Source: Aphodovivens avicola (GTDB lineage Bacteria > Actinomycetota > Coriobacteriia > Coriobacteriales > Eggerthellaceae). From it: a DNA stretch of 64,000 nucleotides. The position numbers and the translations under genes were made by a program. The notes beneath the pieces are model-generated. The model did not search any database and was not told the DNA's origin. It saw only the letters and a list, made by a program, of their open reading frames with translations. This document shows positions 15,963-25,053 of this stretch, in pieces; the first letter of the stretch is position 1; every line of letters begins with the position of its first letter. The DNA lies in assembly GCA_018712515.1 (NCBI GenBank), contig DVGW01000022.1:62001-126000 (forward strand), read 5' to 3'.

Positions 15963-15971
15963 TGCTAGAAT
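15963..15971 (+). promoter_or_regulatory. Extended -10 promoter of the mreB operon
   Basis: TGC-TAGAAT (TAGAAT at 15966-15971) lies about 40 bases before mreB. There is no good -35 at 17 bp; the TGn extension may compensate. Confidence 0.5.
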
Positions 15972-16010
15972 CCGAATCTATATGGAATCAATCGCAAGGG
16001 GTTTGCCTTT

Positions 16011-17066
16011 ATGTCCATTTTCGATATGTTTTCCCAGTTGACCGGTCAAATGTCGACCGATATGGCCATCGACTTGGGTACCGCCAATACGCTTGTCGCC
16101 ATCAAGGGCGAGGGCATCGTCATCAACGAGCCCTCGGTCGTGGCCATCGAGAAGAGCACGCACCGCGTGCTCGCCGTCGGCCATGAGGCCAAGAACATGA
16201 TCAACCACACGCCCGAGGCGTTCTCCGCCGAGCATCCGCTCAAAGACGGCGTCATCGCCGACTACGACGTCACCGAGGCGATGCTGTCCGCGTTCATCAA
16301 CAAGGCCATCCAGCGCAAGTACCCCTGGCAGGCCAAGCCGCGCATCGTCATCTGCATCCCGTGCGGCGCCACCTCCGTCGAGAAGCGCGCGGTGTTCGAG
16401 GCCGCCATCCAGGCGGGCGCGCGCCAGGCGTACCTGATCGAGGAACCCATGGCGGCCGCGATGGGCGCCGACCTGCCCGTCACCGAGCCCACCGGCTCGA
16501 TGGTCGTCGACATCGGCGGCGGCACCACCGAGGTCGCGGTCATCTCGCTGGGCGGCATCGTCGCCTCCTCGTCGCTGCGTCTTGCCGGCAACCGGCTCGA
16601 CGAGGCGATCGCCATGCATCTGCGCGATCTGCTGGGCATCAAGATCGGCGAGCGCACCGCCGAGGTCATCAAGATCAAGATCGGCTCCATCCTGCCGTTC
16701 GAAGACGGCCGCGAGCGCGATATGATCATCTCCGGCCAGGACATGATCACCGAGCAGCCCAAGGAAGTCACGATCCAGTCCGAGGATGTGCGCGCCGCGC
16801 TGCAGGCGCCCATCGAGGAGATGGTCATCCACATCAAGGAAACCTTCAAGAAGACCAACCCCGACCTGGCCAGCGACATCATCCAGAACGGCATCCTGCT
16901 CACGGGCGGCGGCGGCCTGCTGTCCGGCCTGGACCGCTACTTCACCGACAAGCTCGAGATCCCGGTGTGGGTGAGCGAGACGGCGCTGACCAACGTCGTG
17001 TCCGGCTGCCTGAAGGTGCTCGAGACGCCCACCGCGCTCAAGCAGACGCTGATGCGCACGAAATAG
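16011..17066 (+). CDS. mreB: Rod-shape-determining protein MreB
   Basis: 351 aa. Actin-like ATPase that forms membrane-bound filaments guiding lateral wall synthesis. Actin-fold nucleotide motifs are visible: MAIDLGTANTLV (phosphate 1), VVDIGGGTTEVAV (phosphate 2) and ILLTGGGGLLSGLD (adenosine). Length is normal. AAGGGG lies 9 bases before ATG 16011. First gene of the mreBCD-mrdA-rodA operon, with 19 bases to mreC. Confidence 0.97.
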   Translation: MSIFDMFSQLTGQMSTDMAIDLGTANTLVAIKGEGIVINEPSVVAIEKSTHRVLAVGHEAKNMINHTPEAFSAEHPLKDGVIADYDVTEAMLSAFINKAIQRKYPWQAKPRIVICIPCGATSVEKRAVFEAAIQAGARQAYLIEEPMAAAMGADLPVTEPTGSMVVDIGGGTTEVAVISLGGIVASSSLRLAGNRLDEAIAMHLRDLLGIKIGERTAEVIKIKIGSILPFEDGRERDMIISGQDMITEQPKEVTIQSEDVRAALQAPIEEMVIHIKETFKKTNPDLASDIIQNGILLTGGGGLLSGLDRYFTDKLEIPVWVSETALTNVVSGCLKVLETPTALKQTLMRTK

Positions 17067-17085
17067 GGCCCGGGCTGGCTCGTCC

Positions 17086-17991
17086 ATGGCATTCCATACG
17101 CAAAACAGCGGAGGGGCGTTCCGTTCGCGGGTGCTCCTCGTCGTGCTGCTCGTCGCCTCCATCGCGATCGTGACCGTCTACTCCCGCGAAGGGGAGGACG
17201 GTCCGCTCCATGCCGTCCAGAACACGTTCGCGGACGTCATCGCCCCTTTGAAGTTCGTCGGCGCCGCGGCGTCGTCGGGCGTGGGCGCCGCGGAGGACGC
17301 CGTCGCCGACGCGACCGCGAACGAGGATTCGCTCACGGCGTTGCGGGAGAGCAACGCCGAGCTGCGCGACCTCGTCGCCAAGACCGAGGAGTACCGCCAG
17401 GAGGCCCAGCGTCTCCAAGGGCTGCTCGATATGGTCGACCGCTACGACATCGACGGCATCTCCGCCCGTGTGACGGGAAAGAGCGCCACGGCCTGGAACC
17501 AGACCATCACCATCGATGCCGGCCGCGCCGACGGCGTGGAGGCGGGCATGACGGTCATGGGCACCGGAGGCGTCGTCGGGCAGGTCGCCAGCGTCTCGCA
17601 GAACACCTCCGAGGTGCGCCTTCTGACCGATTCCCAGTCCGGCGCGGCGGCCATGGTCCAGTCGAGCCGCGAGGAGGGCATCGTCCGAGGATCGCTCGAG
17701 GGCCTGCTGTACCTGCAGAACCTCGACGAGGACGCGCAGGTGGCGGTCGGCGACATCGTCGTCACCTCGGGCCTCGGTGGAAGCTACGTGAGCGGCCTCA
17801 CCATCGGCACGGTCGTGCGCGTCGATGCCGGCGAGGGCGGATCGCCCGCGACGGTGGTCGTCTCGCCCAACGCCAAGGCGTCCGCGCTCGAGGAGGTCGT
17901 CGTGGTCCGCGGCATCGGCACGTCGGCCGACGCGGCGGACGATGGCGCCGGCGACTCATCCGATGGCTCAACCGACGAGGGAGGGGAGTAG
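17086..17991 (+). CDS. mreC: Rod-shape-determining protein MreC
   Basis: 301 aa. Membrane-anchored scaffold that links MreB to wall synthases. One N-terminal membrane helix (VLLVVLLVASIAIVTVY), a coiled coil at about 85-120 (NEDSLTALRESNAELRDLVA onward), then the beta-rich MreC domain (TIDAGRADGVEAGMTVMGTG, VGQVASVSQNTSEVRLLTD). A low-complexity acidic tail (ADAADDGAGDSSDG) ends the protein. It lies 5 bases before mreD. Confidence 0.95.
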   Translation: MAFHTQNSGGAFRSRVLLVVLLVASIAIVTVYSREGEDGPLHAVQNTFADVIAPLKFVGAAASSGVGAAEDAVADATANEDSLTALRESNAELRDLVAKTEEYRQEAQRLQGLLDMVDRYDIDGISARVTGKSATAWNQTITIDAGRADGVEAGMTVMGTGGVVGQVASVSQNTSEVRLLTDSQSGAAAMVQSSREEGIVRGSLEGLLYLQNLDEDAQVAVGDIVVTSGLGGSYVSGLTIGTVVRVDAGEGGSPATVVVSPNAKASALEEVVVVRGIGTSADAADDGAGDSSDGSTDEGGE

Positions 17992-17996
17992 CGCTT

Positions 17997-18518
17997 ATGG
18001 AATTCCGCGAGCATGCCTCCGTCGTGATCGGCGCCGTCGTGGCCGTCCTGCTGCAGCTCGTCGTCGCCCCCAACATCGCCATCTTCTCGGCGATGCCCAA
18101 CTTCATCCTGGTCTTCTGCCTGCTGGTGGCGATCGTCCGTCCGGGCACCGCCGGGCCGGTGCTGCCGTTCGTGCTGGGCTTGGTGAGCGATCTGGCCGTG
18201 GGCACGCCCATGGGGTCGACCGCGCTTCTGCTCGTCCTGTTCTGCTTCCTCGCGTCGCGCGCGTTCTCGGTGCTGGACAACGACACGTTCCTGGTGCCGC
18301 TCGTGGTGATCGCGGTCGCGTCGTTCGCCGTCGAGCTTCTGCTCGGCGCCTTCTCGCTTTCGATCGGGGTGAACACCGACCTGCTCAGCGCGATCGTGTA
18401 CCGCGCGCTGCCATGCGGCCTTTACGACTGCGTCGCCGCCCTGATCCTGTACCCCCTGGCCGCCCGCCTGCTCGCACCCGCGTCCCCGATGGGGCCGGGC
18501 ACGCCGGCGCACCTGTAA
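17997..18518 (+). CDS. mreD: Rod-shape-determining protein MreD
   Basis: 173 aa, about five membrane segments (ASVVIGAVVAVLLQLVVAPN, NFILVFCLLVAIVRP, VLPFVLGLVSDLAVGTPMG, LLLVLFCFLASRAFSVLD, and LVVIAVASFAVELLLGAF). The conserved GLVSDLAVGTPMG loop is typical. Partner of MreC and PBP2 in the elongasome. Nine bases separate it from the PBP2 gene. Confidence 0.92.
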   Translation: MEFREHASVVIGAVVAVLLQLVVAPNIAIFSAMPNFILVFCLLVAIVRPGTAGPVLPFVLGLVSDLAVGTPMGSTALLLVLFCFLASRAFSVLDNDTFLVPLVVIAVASFAVELLLGAFSLSIGVNTDLLSAIVYRALPCGLYDCVAALILYPLAARLLAPASPMGPGTPAHL

Positions 18519-18527
18519 GGCGGCGCC

Positions 18528-20675
18528 ATGGTAGTCGCCATCATCGCTGCCATCGTCGCCCTTCTGCTCGTCGCGGCCGTCATCCTGGTGATCTTCGCGG
18601 TGCGCAACCGGGCCAAGGGCTCGGTCGCCTCCGTCAAGAAGTCCGTGCGCTCGATCGACTCGGTCGGCGTCTCGTCGTCGCTTTCCGACGCGACCGCGAA
18701 GGGCGCCTCGTCGGCCGCCGCCGCAGCGCCGACGGCCGAGAATCCCGCCGACAGCCTGAAGACGCGCTTCGCCGGCGTCGGCATCTTCGGCGCGGCCATC
18801 CTCGGCGCGCTCACCGTCCGCCTCTGGGGGCTTCAGATCCTCTCCGGCGGCTCGTATGCGCGCGAGGCGGCCGAGAACATGTACTCCAACGTGGCGACGC
18901 CCGCGCCCCGCGGCATCATCTACGACGCCGACGGGCTTCCGCTCGTCACCAACCGCTCGTCGCTCACCGTGCTCGCCGATCCGGACGTCGCCGACAACCG
19001 CGACGTGCTCGTGCGGCTCTCCGCGGTGCTCGGCATCCCGTACAACGTCGTCCGCCAGCGCGTCCAGGACGCGACAAGCGGCGCGCAGAGCCAGCGCGTG
19101 GTTTCGAGCGACTCGCGTCTGCGCGACGTCGCGTTCATCTCGGAGCACGCCGAGGCGTTTCCGGGCGTGACGATCCAGACCCGCACCGTGCGCGAGTACC
19201 CCTACGGCGCGCTGGCGGCCCAGACGCTCGGCTACACCGGCGCGGTCGACCAGGAGCGCCTCGAGACCATGTCCGAGGGGCGCGAGGTTGAGCTGGGCGA
19301 CGACGTCGGGCAGACGGGCGTCGAGCTCGCCTACGACGACCTGCTTGCGGGCGATCACGGTCTGCGCCGCGTCATCGCCGACGCCAACGGCAACGTCGTC
19401 GAGGTGGTCAGCGAGACGCAGCCCACGCGCGGATCCGATCTGTACCTGTGCCTCAAAGGCCCGGTCCAATACGCCGTCGACCGCGAGCTCCAGCAGATCA
19501 TCGCGCCGTCGGGCGTGATCGGCGAGGGGCGCGGCGTGGGCGGCGCGGTCGTCGTGATGGACGTCCGCGACGGCGGCATCGTCGCGATGGGCAGCTATCC
19601 GACGTTCGATCCGTCGCTGTTCATCGGCGGCGTGTCCCAGGACGTGTGGGACGTCTACTCGTCCGCCGAGGCGTACAACCCCATGCTCAACCGCGCGATC
19701 TCGGGCCAGTATCCCGCGGCGTCCACCTACAAGGCGTTCACGAGCCTGGCGGCGCTCGAGTGCGGTATCTGCGACAAGAACACGACGTGGGCGTGCGGCG
19801 GCTCGTGGGACGGCTGGAACACCGGGCAGCCCCAGAAGTGCTGGCTGCTCACCGGCCACGGCACGCTCGACCTGCGCGGCGGCATCGTGAACTCGTGCGA
19901 CGTGGTGTTCTACGCGATCGCGAAGGATTTCTACGACAAGGGCCAGGCGGGCGAGATCAGCTCCACCGCGATGCAGGACTACATCGCCAAGTACCGTCTC
20001 GACCAGCCCACCGGAATCGATATCAGCGGCGAGTCCGCCGGGCGCATCCCGACGCCGCAGTGGAAGGCAGAGTACTTCCGCAACCGCCCCGAGGAGGCCC
20101 AGTGGCTCGGCGGCGACATGACCAACATGAGCATCGGCCAGGGCTACGTGCTCGTGACGCCCATCGAGCTCGCCGTCGCCTACGGCGCGATCGCGACGGG
20201 CGATATCATGAAACCGCACCTGCTCAAGGAGGTGCGCAACGTCGACGGGGAAGTCGTGGTGAGCTTCACCCCCGAGGTGGTGGCGACCCCCGAGGTGACC
20301 CAGGAGGACTTGGAGCTCGTCCGCGACGCGCTCAACGGCGTGTCGGTCGAGAACGCCTCGGTCGCCAAGTCGTTCCGCGAGGCGGGCGTCGATCCGGCGA
20401 CCATGTGCTGCAAGACCGGCACCGCCGAGGTGGCGGGCCAGAACGACTACGCGTGGTTCGCCTGCTACGGCCCCAAGGACGATCCGCGCTACGTCGTCAC
20501 CTGCGTGGTGGAGCAGGGCGGCGGCGGCGCCGACTCGGCGTCCCCGCTCGGCGCGCACGCGATGGGCGCCGCCCTCGCATACGACGCGGGCACGCTCACC
20601 GAGATGGGCTTCGTGCCCGGATTCGGCGGGCAGTCCGTCGAGGTGGCCGTCACCTCGGGCGGGCGAACGGACTAA
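18528..20675 (+). CDS. mrdA: Penicillin-binding protein 2 (elongation transpeptidase) with extra N-terminal membrane helix
   Basis: 715 aa. Cross-links peptidoglycan during side-wall growth. The dimerisation/pedestal domain (PAPRGIIYDADGLPLVTNRS) is followed by the transpeptidase domain with SxxK in PAASTYKAF (Ser about 398), SCD in IVNSCDVVFY at the SxN position, and KTGTAE (about 628). Unusually, a first helix (MVVAIIAAIVALLLVAAVIL) and an Ala/Ser-rich linker of about 50 residues precede the normal PBP2 helix (FAGVGIFGAAILGALTVRLW), so the start region is about 75 residues longer than usual. The RBS AAGGCGG supports ATG 18528. It fits the shape operon between mreD and rodA. Confidence 0.94.
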   Translation: MVVAIIAAIVALLLVAAVILVIFAVRNRAKGSVASVKKSVRSIDSVGVSSSLSDATAKGASSAAAAAPTAENPADSLKTRFAGVGIFGAAILGALTVRLWGLQILSGGSYAREAAENMYSNVATPAPRGIIYDADGLPLVTNRSSLTVLADPDVADNRDVLVRLSAVLGIPYNVVRQRVQDATSGAQSQRVVSSDSRLRDVAFISEHAEAFPGVTIQTRTVREYPYGALAAQTLGYTGAVDQERLETMSEGREVELGDDVGQTGVELAYDDLLAGDHGLRRVIADANGNVVEVVSETQPTRGSDLYLCLKGPVQYAVDRELQQIIAPSGVIGEGRGVGGAVVVMDVRDGGIVAMGSYPTFDPSLFIGGVSQDVWDVYSSAEAYNPMLNRAISGQYPAASTYKAFTSLAALECGICDKNTTWACGGSWDGWNTGQPQKCWLLTGHGTLDLRGGIVNSCDVVFYAIAKDFYDKGQAGEISSTAMQDYIAKYRLDQPTGIDISGESAGRIPTPQWKAEYFRNRPEEAQWLGGDMTNMSIGQGYVLVTPIELAVAYGAIATGDIMKPHLLKEVRNVDGEVVVSFTPEVVATPEVTQEDLELVRDALNGVSVENASVAKSFREAGVDPATMCCKTGTAEVAGQNDYAWFACYGPKDDPRYVVTCVVEQGGGGADSASPLGAHAMGAALAYDAGTLTEMGFVPGFGGQSVEVAVTSGGRTD

Positions 20676-20738
20676 CGCGCCGCCCGGCGCGACGCAAACG
20701 ACGCAGGCTTCGGAAGCAACGGAAAGGAAGGAGGCACC

Positions 20739-21971
20739 ATGGCGCAGCTGCCGCAGATCGACTCGCTCGCGACGCCCGATCGCGCCGTCGCGCGCTCGAC
20801 CCGCAAGCGCAGGTTCCCCGCGCTCAACATCCCCTTCCTCGCCATCATCGTCATCCTGGTCTGCTTCGGTTTGATCGTCGTGTACTCCGCCGTCTCCAAC
20901 GACCCGGACTACAGCTTCACCCGCCAGCTCGCGGGAGTCGCCGCGGGCATCGTGGCGATGGTGGTGCTCTGGCGCTTCGACTACCGCCGCCTCGCGGGGA
21001 TGACGCGCCTGTTCCTCATCATCAACATCGTGCTGATCCTCTCGCCCCACATCCCCGGCCTCGGCACCGACGCCGGCATGGGCGCCAAATCGTGGATTCG
21101 CCTGGGAATGCAGCTGCAGCCGGGCGAGTTCGCCAAGATCACCGTCATCCTGCTCGACGCCAGCGTCATGGCGCGCTACGGCGGCCGTCTCGACGATCCG
21201 CGCGAGTATTGCAAGGCGCTCGGCATCATGATCGTCCCGTTCATCTGCATCATGACGCAGCCCGACCTCGGCACGGGCCTGGTGTACCTGTTCATCGCGG
21301 CGTTTGCCCTCGTGGTCGGCGGCGCGCGCGCGAAGTACCTGGTCATCACGCTCGGACTGTTCATCGCGGCGATCGCGGCCGTGTTCGCGATCGACGAGGT
21401 GCTCAAGTACCGCACCTCGGACGGCTCGTGGGAGTACCGCCTGCTCAAGCAGTACCAGCGCGACCGCCTGCTCGTGTTCCTCAACCAGGGCGGCACCGAC
21501 ATGTCCGACGAGGGCTACAACCTCCAGCAGGCCATGATCGCGATCGGCTCGGGCGGCCTGTTCGGCAAAGGCCTGTTCCAAAGCTCGCAGGGCACGCTGG
21601 GGTACCTGCCCGAAGCGCCGACCGACTTCATCTTCTGCGTGCTCGCCGAGGAGCTCGGCTTCGTCGGCGCGCTGTTTCTGCTGGCCCTGTACGCGGCGCT
21701 CATCATCGCCTGCATCCGCATCGCGCGCTCCTGCGGCGACCTGTTCGGCATGGTCATCGTGATGTGCGTCGTCGGCATGTGGATGTTTCAGATACTCGAG
21801 AACATCGGCATGGACATCGGGCTCATGCCCATCACGGGCATCCCGTTGCCGTTCGTGAGCTACGGCTCCTCGTTCATGGTGGTCAATTTCGCTTTGCTGG
21901 GAATCATCGGCTCGGTGTGGTCGCATGGCGCCGCAAGCGGGAAGAAGGATGGATATGCAACTACCCATTGA
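20739..21971 (+). CDS. rodA: RodA, SEDS-family peptidoglycan glycosyltransferase
   Basis: 410 aa, about ten membrane helices. Polymerises glycan strands from lipid II with PBP2. SEDS landmarks: GMGAKSWIRLGMQLQPGEF, IMTQPDLGTGLVYLFIA (the catalytic-region Asp), GSGGLFGKGLF, PEAPTDFIFCVLAEELGFVG and ITGIPLPFVSYGSSFM. RBS AAGGAGG lies before ATG 20739. The end overlaps the next gene by 17 bases. Confidence 0.96.
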   Translation: MAQLPQIDSLATPDRAVARSTRKRRFPALNIPFLAIIVILVCFGLIVVYSAVSNDPDYSFTRQLAGVAAGIVAMVVLWRFDYRRLAGMTRLFLIINIVLILSPHIPGLGTDAGMGAKSWIRLGMQLQPGEFAKITVILLDASVMARYGGRLDDPREYCKALGIMIVPFICIMTQPDLGTGLVYLFIAAFALVVGGARAKYLVITLGLFIAAIAAVFAIDEVLKYRTSDGSWEYRLLKQYQRDRLLVFLNQGGTDMSDEGYNLQQAMIAIGSGGLFGKGLFQSSQGTLGYLPEAPTDFIFCVLAEELGFVGALFLLALYAALIIACIRIARSCGDLFGMVIVMCVVGMWMFQILENIGMDIGLMPITGIPLPFVSYGSSFMVVNFALLGIIGSVWSHGAASGKKDGYATTH

Positions 21972-23055
21972 TGTCAAAGCGGTCCTCGATGAGGCGACCA
22001 ACATCGACGAGGCGGCGCGCACGCCCGTCTCGGTCTCGCTCTACGTCGACGGCACCTGCCCGTCCGACGCGTTGAGGGCGGTGCAGAACGCCTTCGAGGC
22101 GCAGGCGCCCCATGCGCGCGTCGCGTACTGCATGCTCGACGACGCGCTGAGCGTTCCGTTTCCCGGAGACGATGCCGCCGTCATCGTCGCGGGCTTGGAC
22201 GAGCGCGTGGGCGAGGCGGCGGCCAGCCTGCGGGCGGTGGGCGTGCCGACGATGGTCGTCACCACGTTGCCGTCGCTGGTCGACGAGATCGCCAAGACGG
22301 CGGGGCATCCCATCCCTCAGGGCGACGTGATCGCCCCGGGCGGCGCCCCCGTTCCCGCGCGCAAGAGGCTCCTCGACGGACTGCGCGGCAAGCTGATCGC
22401 GAGCGGCGTGACGTTCACCGGCGAAGGGGAGCCCGTCGTGCTCGACGACGCCGCGCGCGATCAGCTGCGCGAGCGCATGGGTGCCTGGATCATCGCCGCA
22501 TGCCGCGAGAAGCGCCTCGCGTTCGCGCTGGCGTTCACGTTCGTGCGCCGCCCCCTCTCGCTGGAGGCGGTGGGCGCGACCGCGATGCAGAACGCGGGCG
22601 TCGGCCTGGTGCTGATCCTGCCCGGCGCGGACATGCCGGTGATGACGCTCAACCAGGCGAAGATGCTCCTGCAGATCGCCGCAGCGTACGGCCAGCCGAT
22701 GAACCTCGCACGCGTCAAGGAGCTCGCGTGCGTGGTCGGCGGCGCGTTCGCGTGCCGCACCGTCGCGCGCCAGCTCGTGGGCGTGGTGCCCGCGCTCGGA
22801 TGGGCGGTGAAGGCCGCGATCGGCTACGCCGGCACCGAGGCGATGGGCCGCGCGGCGATCGAGTACTTCGAGTCCGGCGGGTCACTCGCCGGATTGGCTG
22901 ACGTCGTCGCCAAGGCGCGCGAGGCGGTCGTGCGGGGCGCCGACGCCGCTCAGGCGGTCGCATCCTCGGTGACGGGCGCCGCCTGCGACGCCGCGACGGC
23001 GGCGGGCATCGACGCGCGCCGCGCCTCCGCGCAGCCGGAAGGGGTGCGCGCATGA
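21955..23055 (+). CDS. DUF697-like membrane-associated protein
   Basis: 366 aa. The N-terminal half resembles a degenerate nucleotide-handling fold (VSVSLYVDGTCPSDALRAV; PTMVVTTLPSLVDEIA) without a P-loop. The C-terminal half (LEAVGATAMQNAGVGLVLIL, LACVVGGAFACRTVARQLVG, ALGWAVKAAIGYAGTEAMG) matches the hydrophobic DUF697 (YcjF-like) pattern. Start: AAGAAGGA lies 6 bases before ATG 21955, inside the end of rodA, so it is translationally coupled to the shape operon; it also overlaps the next gene by 4 bases (ATGA). The role is unknown; coupling suggests an envelope function. Confidence 0.72.
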   Translation: MQLPIDVKAVLDEATNIDEAARTPVSVSLYVDGTCPSDALRAVQNAFEAQAPHARVAYCMLDDALSVPFPGDDAAVIVAGLDERVGEAAASLRAVGVPTMVVTTLPSLVDEIAKTAGHPIPQGDVIAPGGAPVPARKRLLDGLRGKLIASGVTFTGEGEPVVLDDAARDQLRERMGAWIIAACREKRLAFALAFTFVRRPLSLEAVGATAMQNAGVGLVLILPGADMPVMTLNQAKMLLQIAAAYGQPMNLARVKELACVVGGAFACRTVARQLVGVVPALGWAVKAAIGYAGTEAMGRAAIEYFESGGSLAGLADVVAKAREAVVRGADAAQAVASSVTGAACDAATAAGIDARRASAQPEGVRA

Positions 23056-25049
23056 GGAAGATGACCGATCTGTGGCTCCGTCTGGAGCCGCTGCTCGCCG
23101 AGGCCGAGCGCCCCTCGCGCTATCTGGATCACGAGTTCGGATGCGTGCGCAAGCAGGATGCGGATTTCGCCTTCTGCATGGTCTACCCCGACACCTACGA
23201 GCTCGGCCAGGCCAACCAGGCGCTGCGCATCCTGGTGAACGCCGTCAACGCCGCGCCGGACCTGTGCGCCGAGCGGGCGTTCCTTCCCGCGCCGGCGTTC
23301 TGCGACGTCATGCGCCGGGAGAACATCCCGCTGTTCAGCATCGAGAGCTGCGCGCCGTTGCGCGAGTTCGATGCGGTCGGCATCACGCTGCCGCACGAGC
23401 TGGCGGCGACCAACGTCCTGGAGACGCTCGATCTGGCGGGGATCCCGCTGCATGCGGACGAGCGCTCCGAGGGCGACCCGCTCGTGCTCGGCGGCGGGCC
23501 CTGCGCCTACAATCCCGAGCCGTACGCGCCGTTCTTCGACGCGATCTCGATCGGCGAGGGCGAAGAGGCCGTCCCCGAGGCGCTCGCGCTCATCCGCCGC
23601 ATGAGGCTCGAGGGCGCCGCGCGCGCCGACATCCTGCGCGCCCTGGCGCACGAGGACGGCTGGTACGTGCCCTCGCTGTACCGCTGGCGCGACGAGGCGT
23701 CCGCCCAGGAGGCGGGCTCGTGGATCGATCCGGTCGAGGAGGGCCTGCCGACGCTCATCGAGAAGCGCCTGTACCGCGGCTTCGCCGAGAGCAGCGGATG
23801 GGAGCCGTGCATCGTCCCGTTCGCCGAGGTGGTGCACGACCGCCTCAACGTCGAGATCCTGCGCGGCTGCGCGCGCGGATGCCGCTTCTGCCAGGCGGGC
23901 ATGATGTACCGTCCGGTGCGCGAGCGCTCCGCGGACAGCATCGTCGACTCCGTCCTGCGCGGACTCGCCGAAACCGGTTACGACGAGGTGAGCCTGACGT
24001 CGCTGTCCTCGACCGACCACTCGCAGATCGCGGATATCCTCACGCGCCTCAACCGGGCGCTCGATGGCAAGGGCGTGCGCATCTCGGTGCCCTCCCAGCG
24101 CCTCGACGCGTTCGGGGTGGATATGGCGGGGCTCGTCGCCGGGCAGAAGAAGGGCGGCCTCACGTTCGCCCCCGAGGCCGGCACGCAGCGCCTGCGCGAC
24201 GTCATCAACAAGAACGTCACCGAAGACGACCTGTTCGGCGCGATCGACGCCGCGTTCGCCGCGGGGTGGCGCCGCTGCAAGCTGTACTTCATGATCGGCC
24301 TGCCCACCGAGACCGACGACGACATCAAGGGCATCGCGAGCCTCGCGCAGCGCGCCTACGACCGCGCCAAGGCGGCGGTGGCCCCCGAGCAGCGCGGCAG
24401 CATCCGCATGAGCGTGTCGTGCGCGCTGTTCGTCCCCAAGGCCCAGACGCCGTTCCAGTGGGACGGCCAGATCGCGCCCGAGGAGGCCCTGCGCCGCGTC
24501 AGCCTTCTGCGCCGCTCGGTGAAGTACAAGGCGGTCGACGTGCACTGGCACGATCCCGAGACGAGTTTCGTCGAGGCGGTTATGAGCCGTGGCGGACGCG
24601 AGGCGGCCGCATGGGTCGAGGCTGCCTGGCGCCGCGGGGCGCGCTTCGATGCGTGGACCGAATGCTTCGACGAGCAGGCCTGGCGCGACGCCGCCGAGGA
24701 CATGGGGATCGATCCCGCGGTGATCGCCCAGACCGACTTTCCGACCGACCGGGTCATGCCGTGGGCGCATATCTCGACCGGCGTGTCGACGCGCTTCCTC
24801 GCGCGCGAGCGCCGTCTGGCGCAGGAGGAGCGCACGACGCCGGACTGCACGTTCGGACGCTGCACCGGCTGCGGGGCGTGTCCCGACCTGGGAGCCGAGA
24901 ACGAGCTCGCCGCGCCGCGCACGGCCGGCGGCGCGGCGTCGGGCGACGGGGCAGCGGATCTCGCCGATGCCGCCGACGGGTCCGCCGATGCCGCGTCTGC
25001 GGCTGACCGCGCTGCCGCGGACGCCACCGTTTCGAAGGGGGAGGAATAG
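23052..25049 (+). CDS. TIGR03960-family radical SAM protein (B12-binding-like N-terminus)
   Basis: 665 aa. The N-terminal 200 residues resemble a cobalamin-binding-like domain (FCMVYPDTYELGQANQALRI; VLGGGPCAYNPEPYAPFFDA). The radical SAM cluster is CARGCRFCQAG (CX3CX2C, near residue 274), followed by LTSLSSTDHS and GLTFAPEAGTQRLRDVINK. A further Cys motif (CTFGRCTGCGACPDLG) and an Ala/Asp-rich low-complexity tail of about 50 residues end it. The family is nearly always paired with a DUF2344 protein, as here 4 bases downstream. Biochemical role is unestablished; RNA modification has been suggested from context. Confidence 0.9.
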   Translation: MRKMTDLWLRLEPLLAEAERPSRYLDHEFGCVRKQDADFAFCMVYPDTYELGQANQALRILVNAVNAAPDLCAERAFLPAPAFCDVMRRENIPLFSIESCAPLREFDAVGITLPHELAATNVLETLDLAGIPLHADERSEGDPLVLGGGPCAYNPEPYAPFFDAISIGEGEEAVPEALALIRRMRLEGAARADILRALAHEDGWYVPSLYRWRDEASAQEAGSWIDPVEEGLPTLIEKRLYRGFAESSGWEPCIVPFAEVVHDRLNVEILRGCARGCRFCQAGMMYRPVRERSADSIVDSVLRGLAETGYDEVSLTSLSSTDHSQIADILTRLNRALDGKGVRISVPSQRLDAFGVDMAGLVAGQKKGGLTFAPEAGTQRLRDVINKNVTEDDLFGAIDAAFAAGWRRCKLYFMIGLPTETDDDIKGIASLAQRAYDRAKAAVAPEQRGSIRMSVSCALFVPKAQTPFQWDGQIAPEEALRRVSLLRRSVKYKAVDVHWHDPETSFVEAVMSRGGREAAAWVEAAWRRGARFDAWTECFDEQAWRDAAEDMGIDPAVIAQTDFPTDRVMPWAHISTGVSTRFLARERRLAQEERTTPDCTFGRCTGCGACPDLGAENELAAPRTAGGAASGDGAADLADAADGSADAASAADRAAADATVSKGEE

Positions 25050-25053
25050 CGCC

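Noticed and set aside
17784..22022. A 1412-codon open frame on the minus strand across the mreC-rodA genes
   Set aside because: It mirrors real plus-strand genes with clear families. High GC removes stop codons from the opposite strand, and its protein is His/Arg/Asp-rich with no domain.
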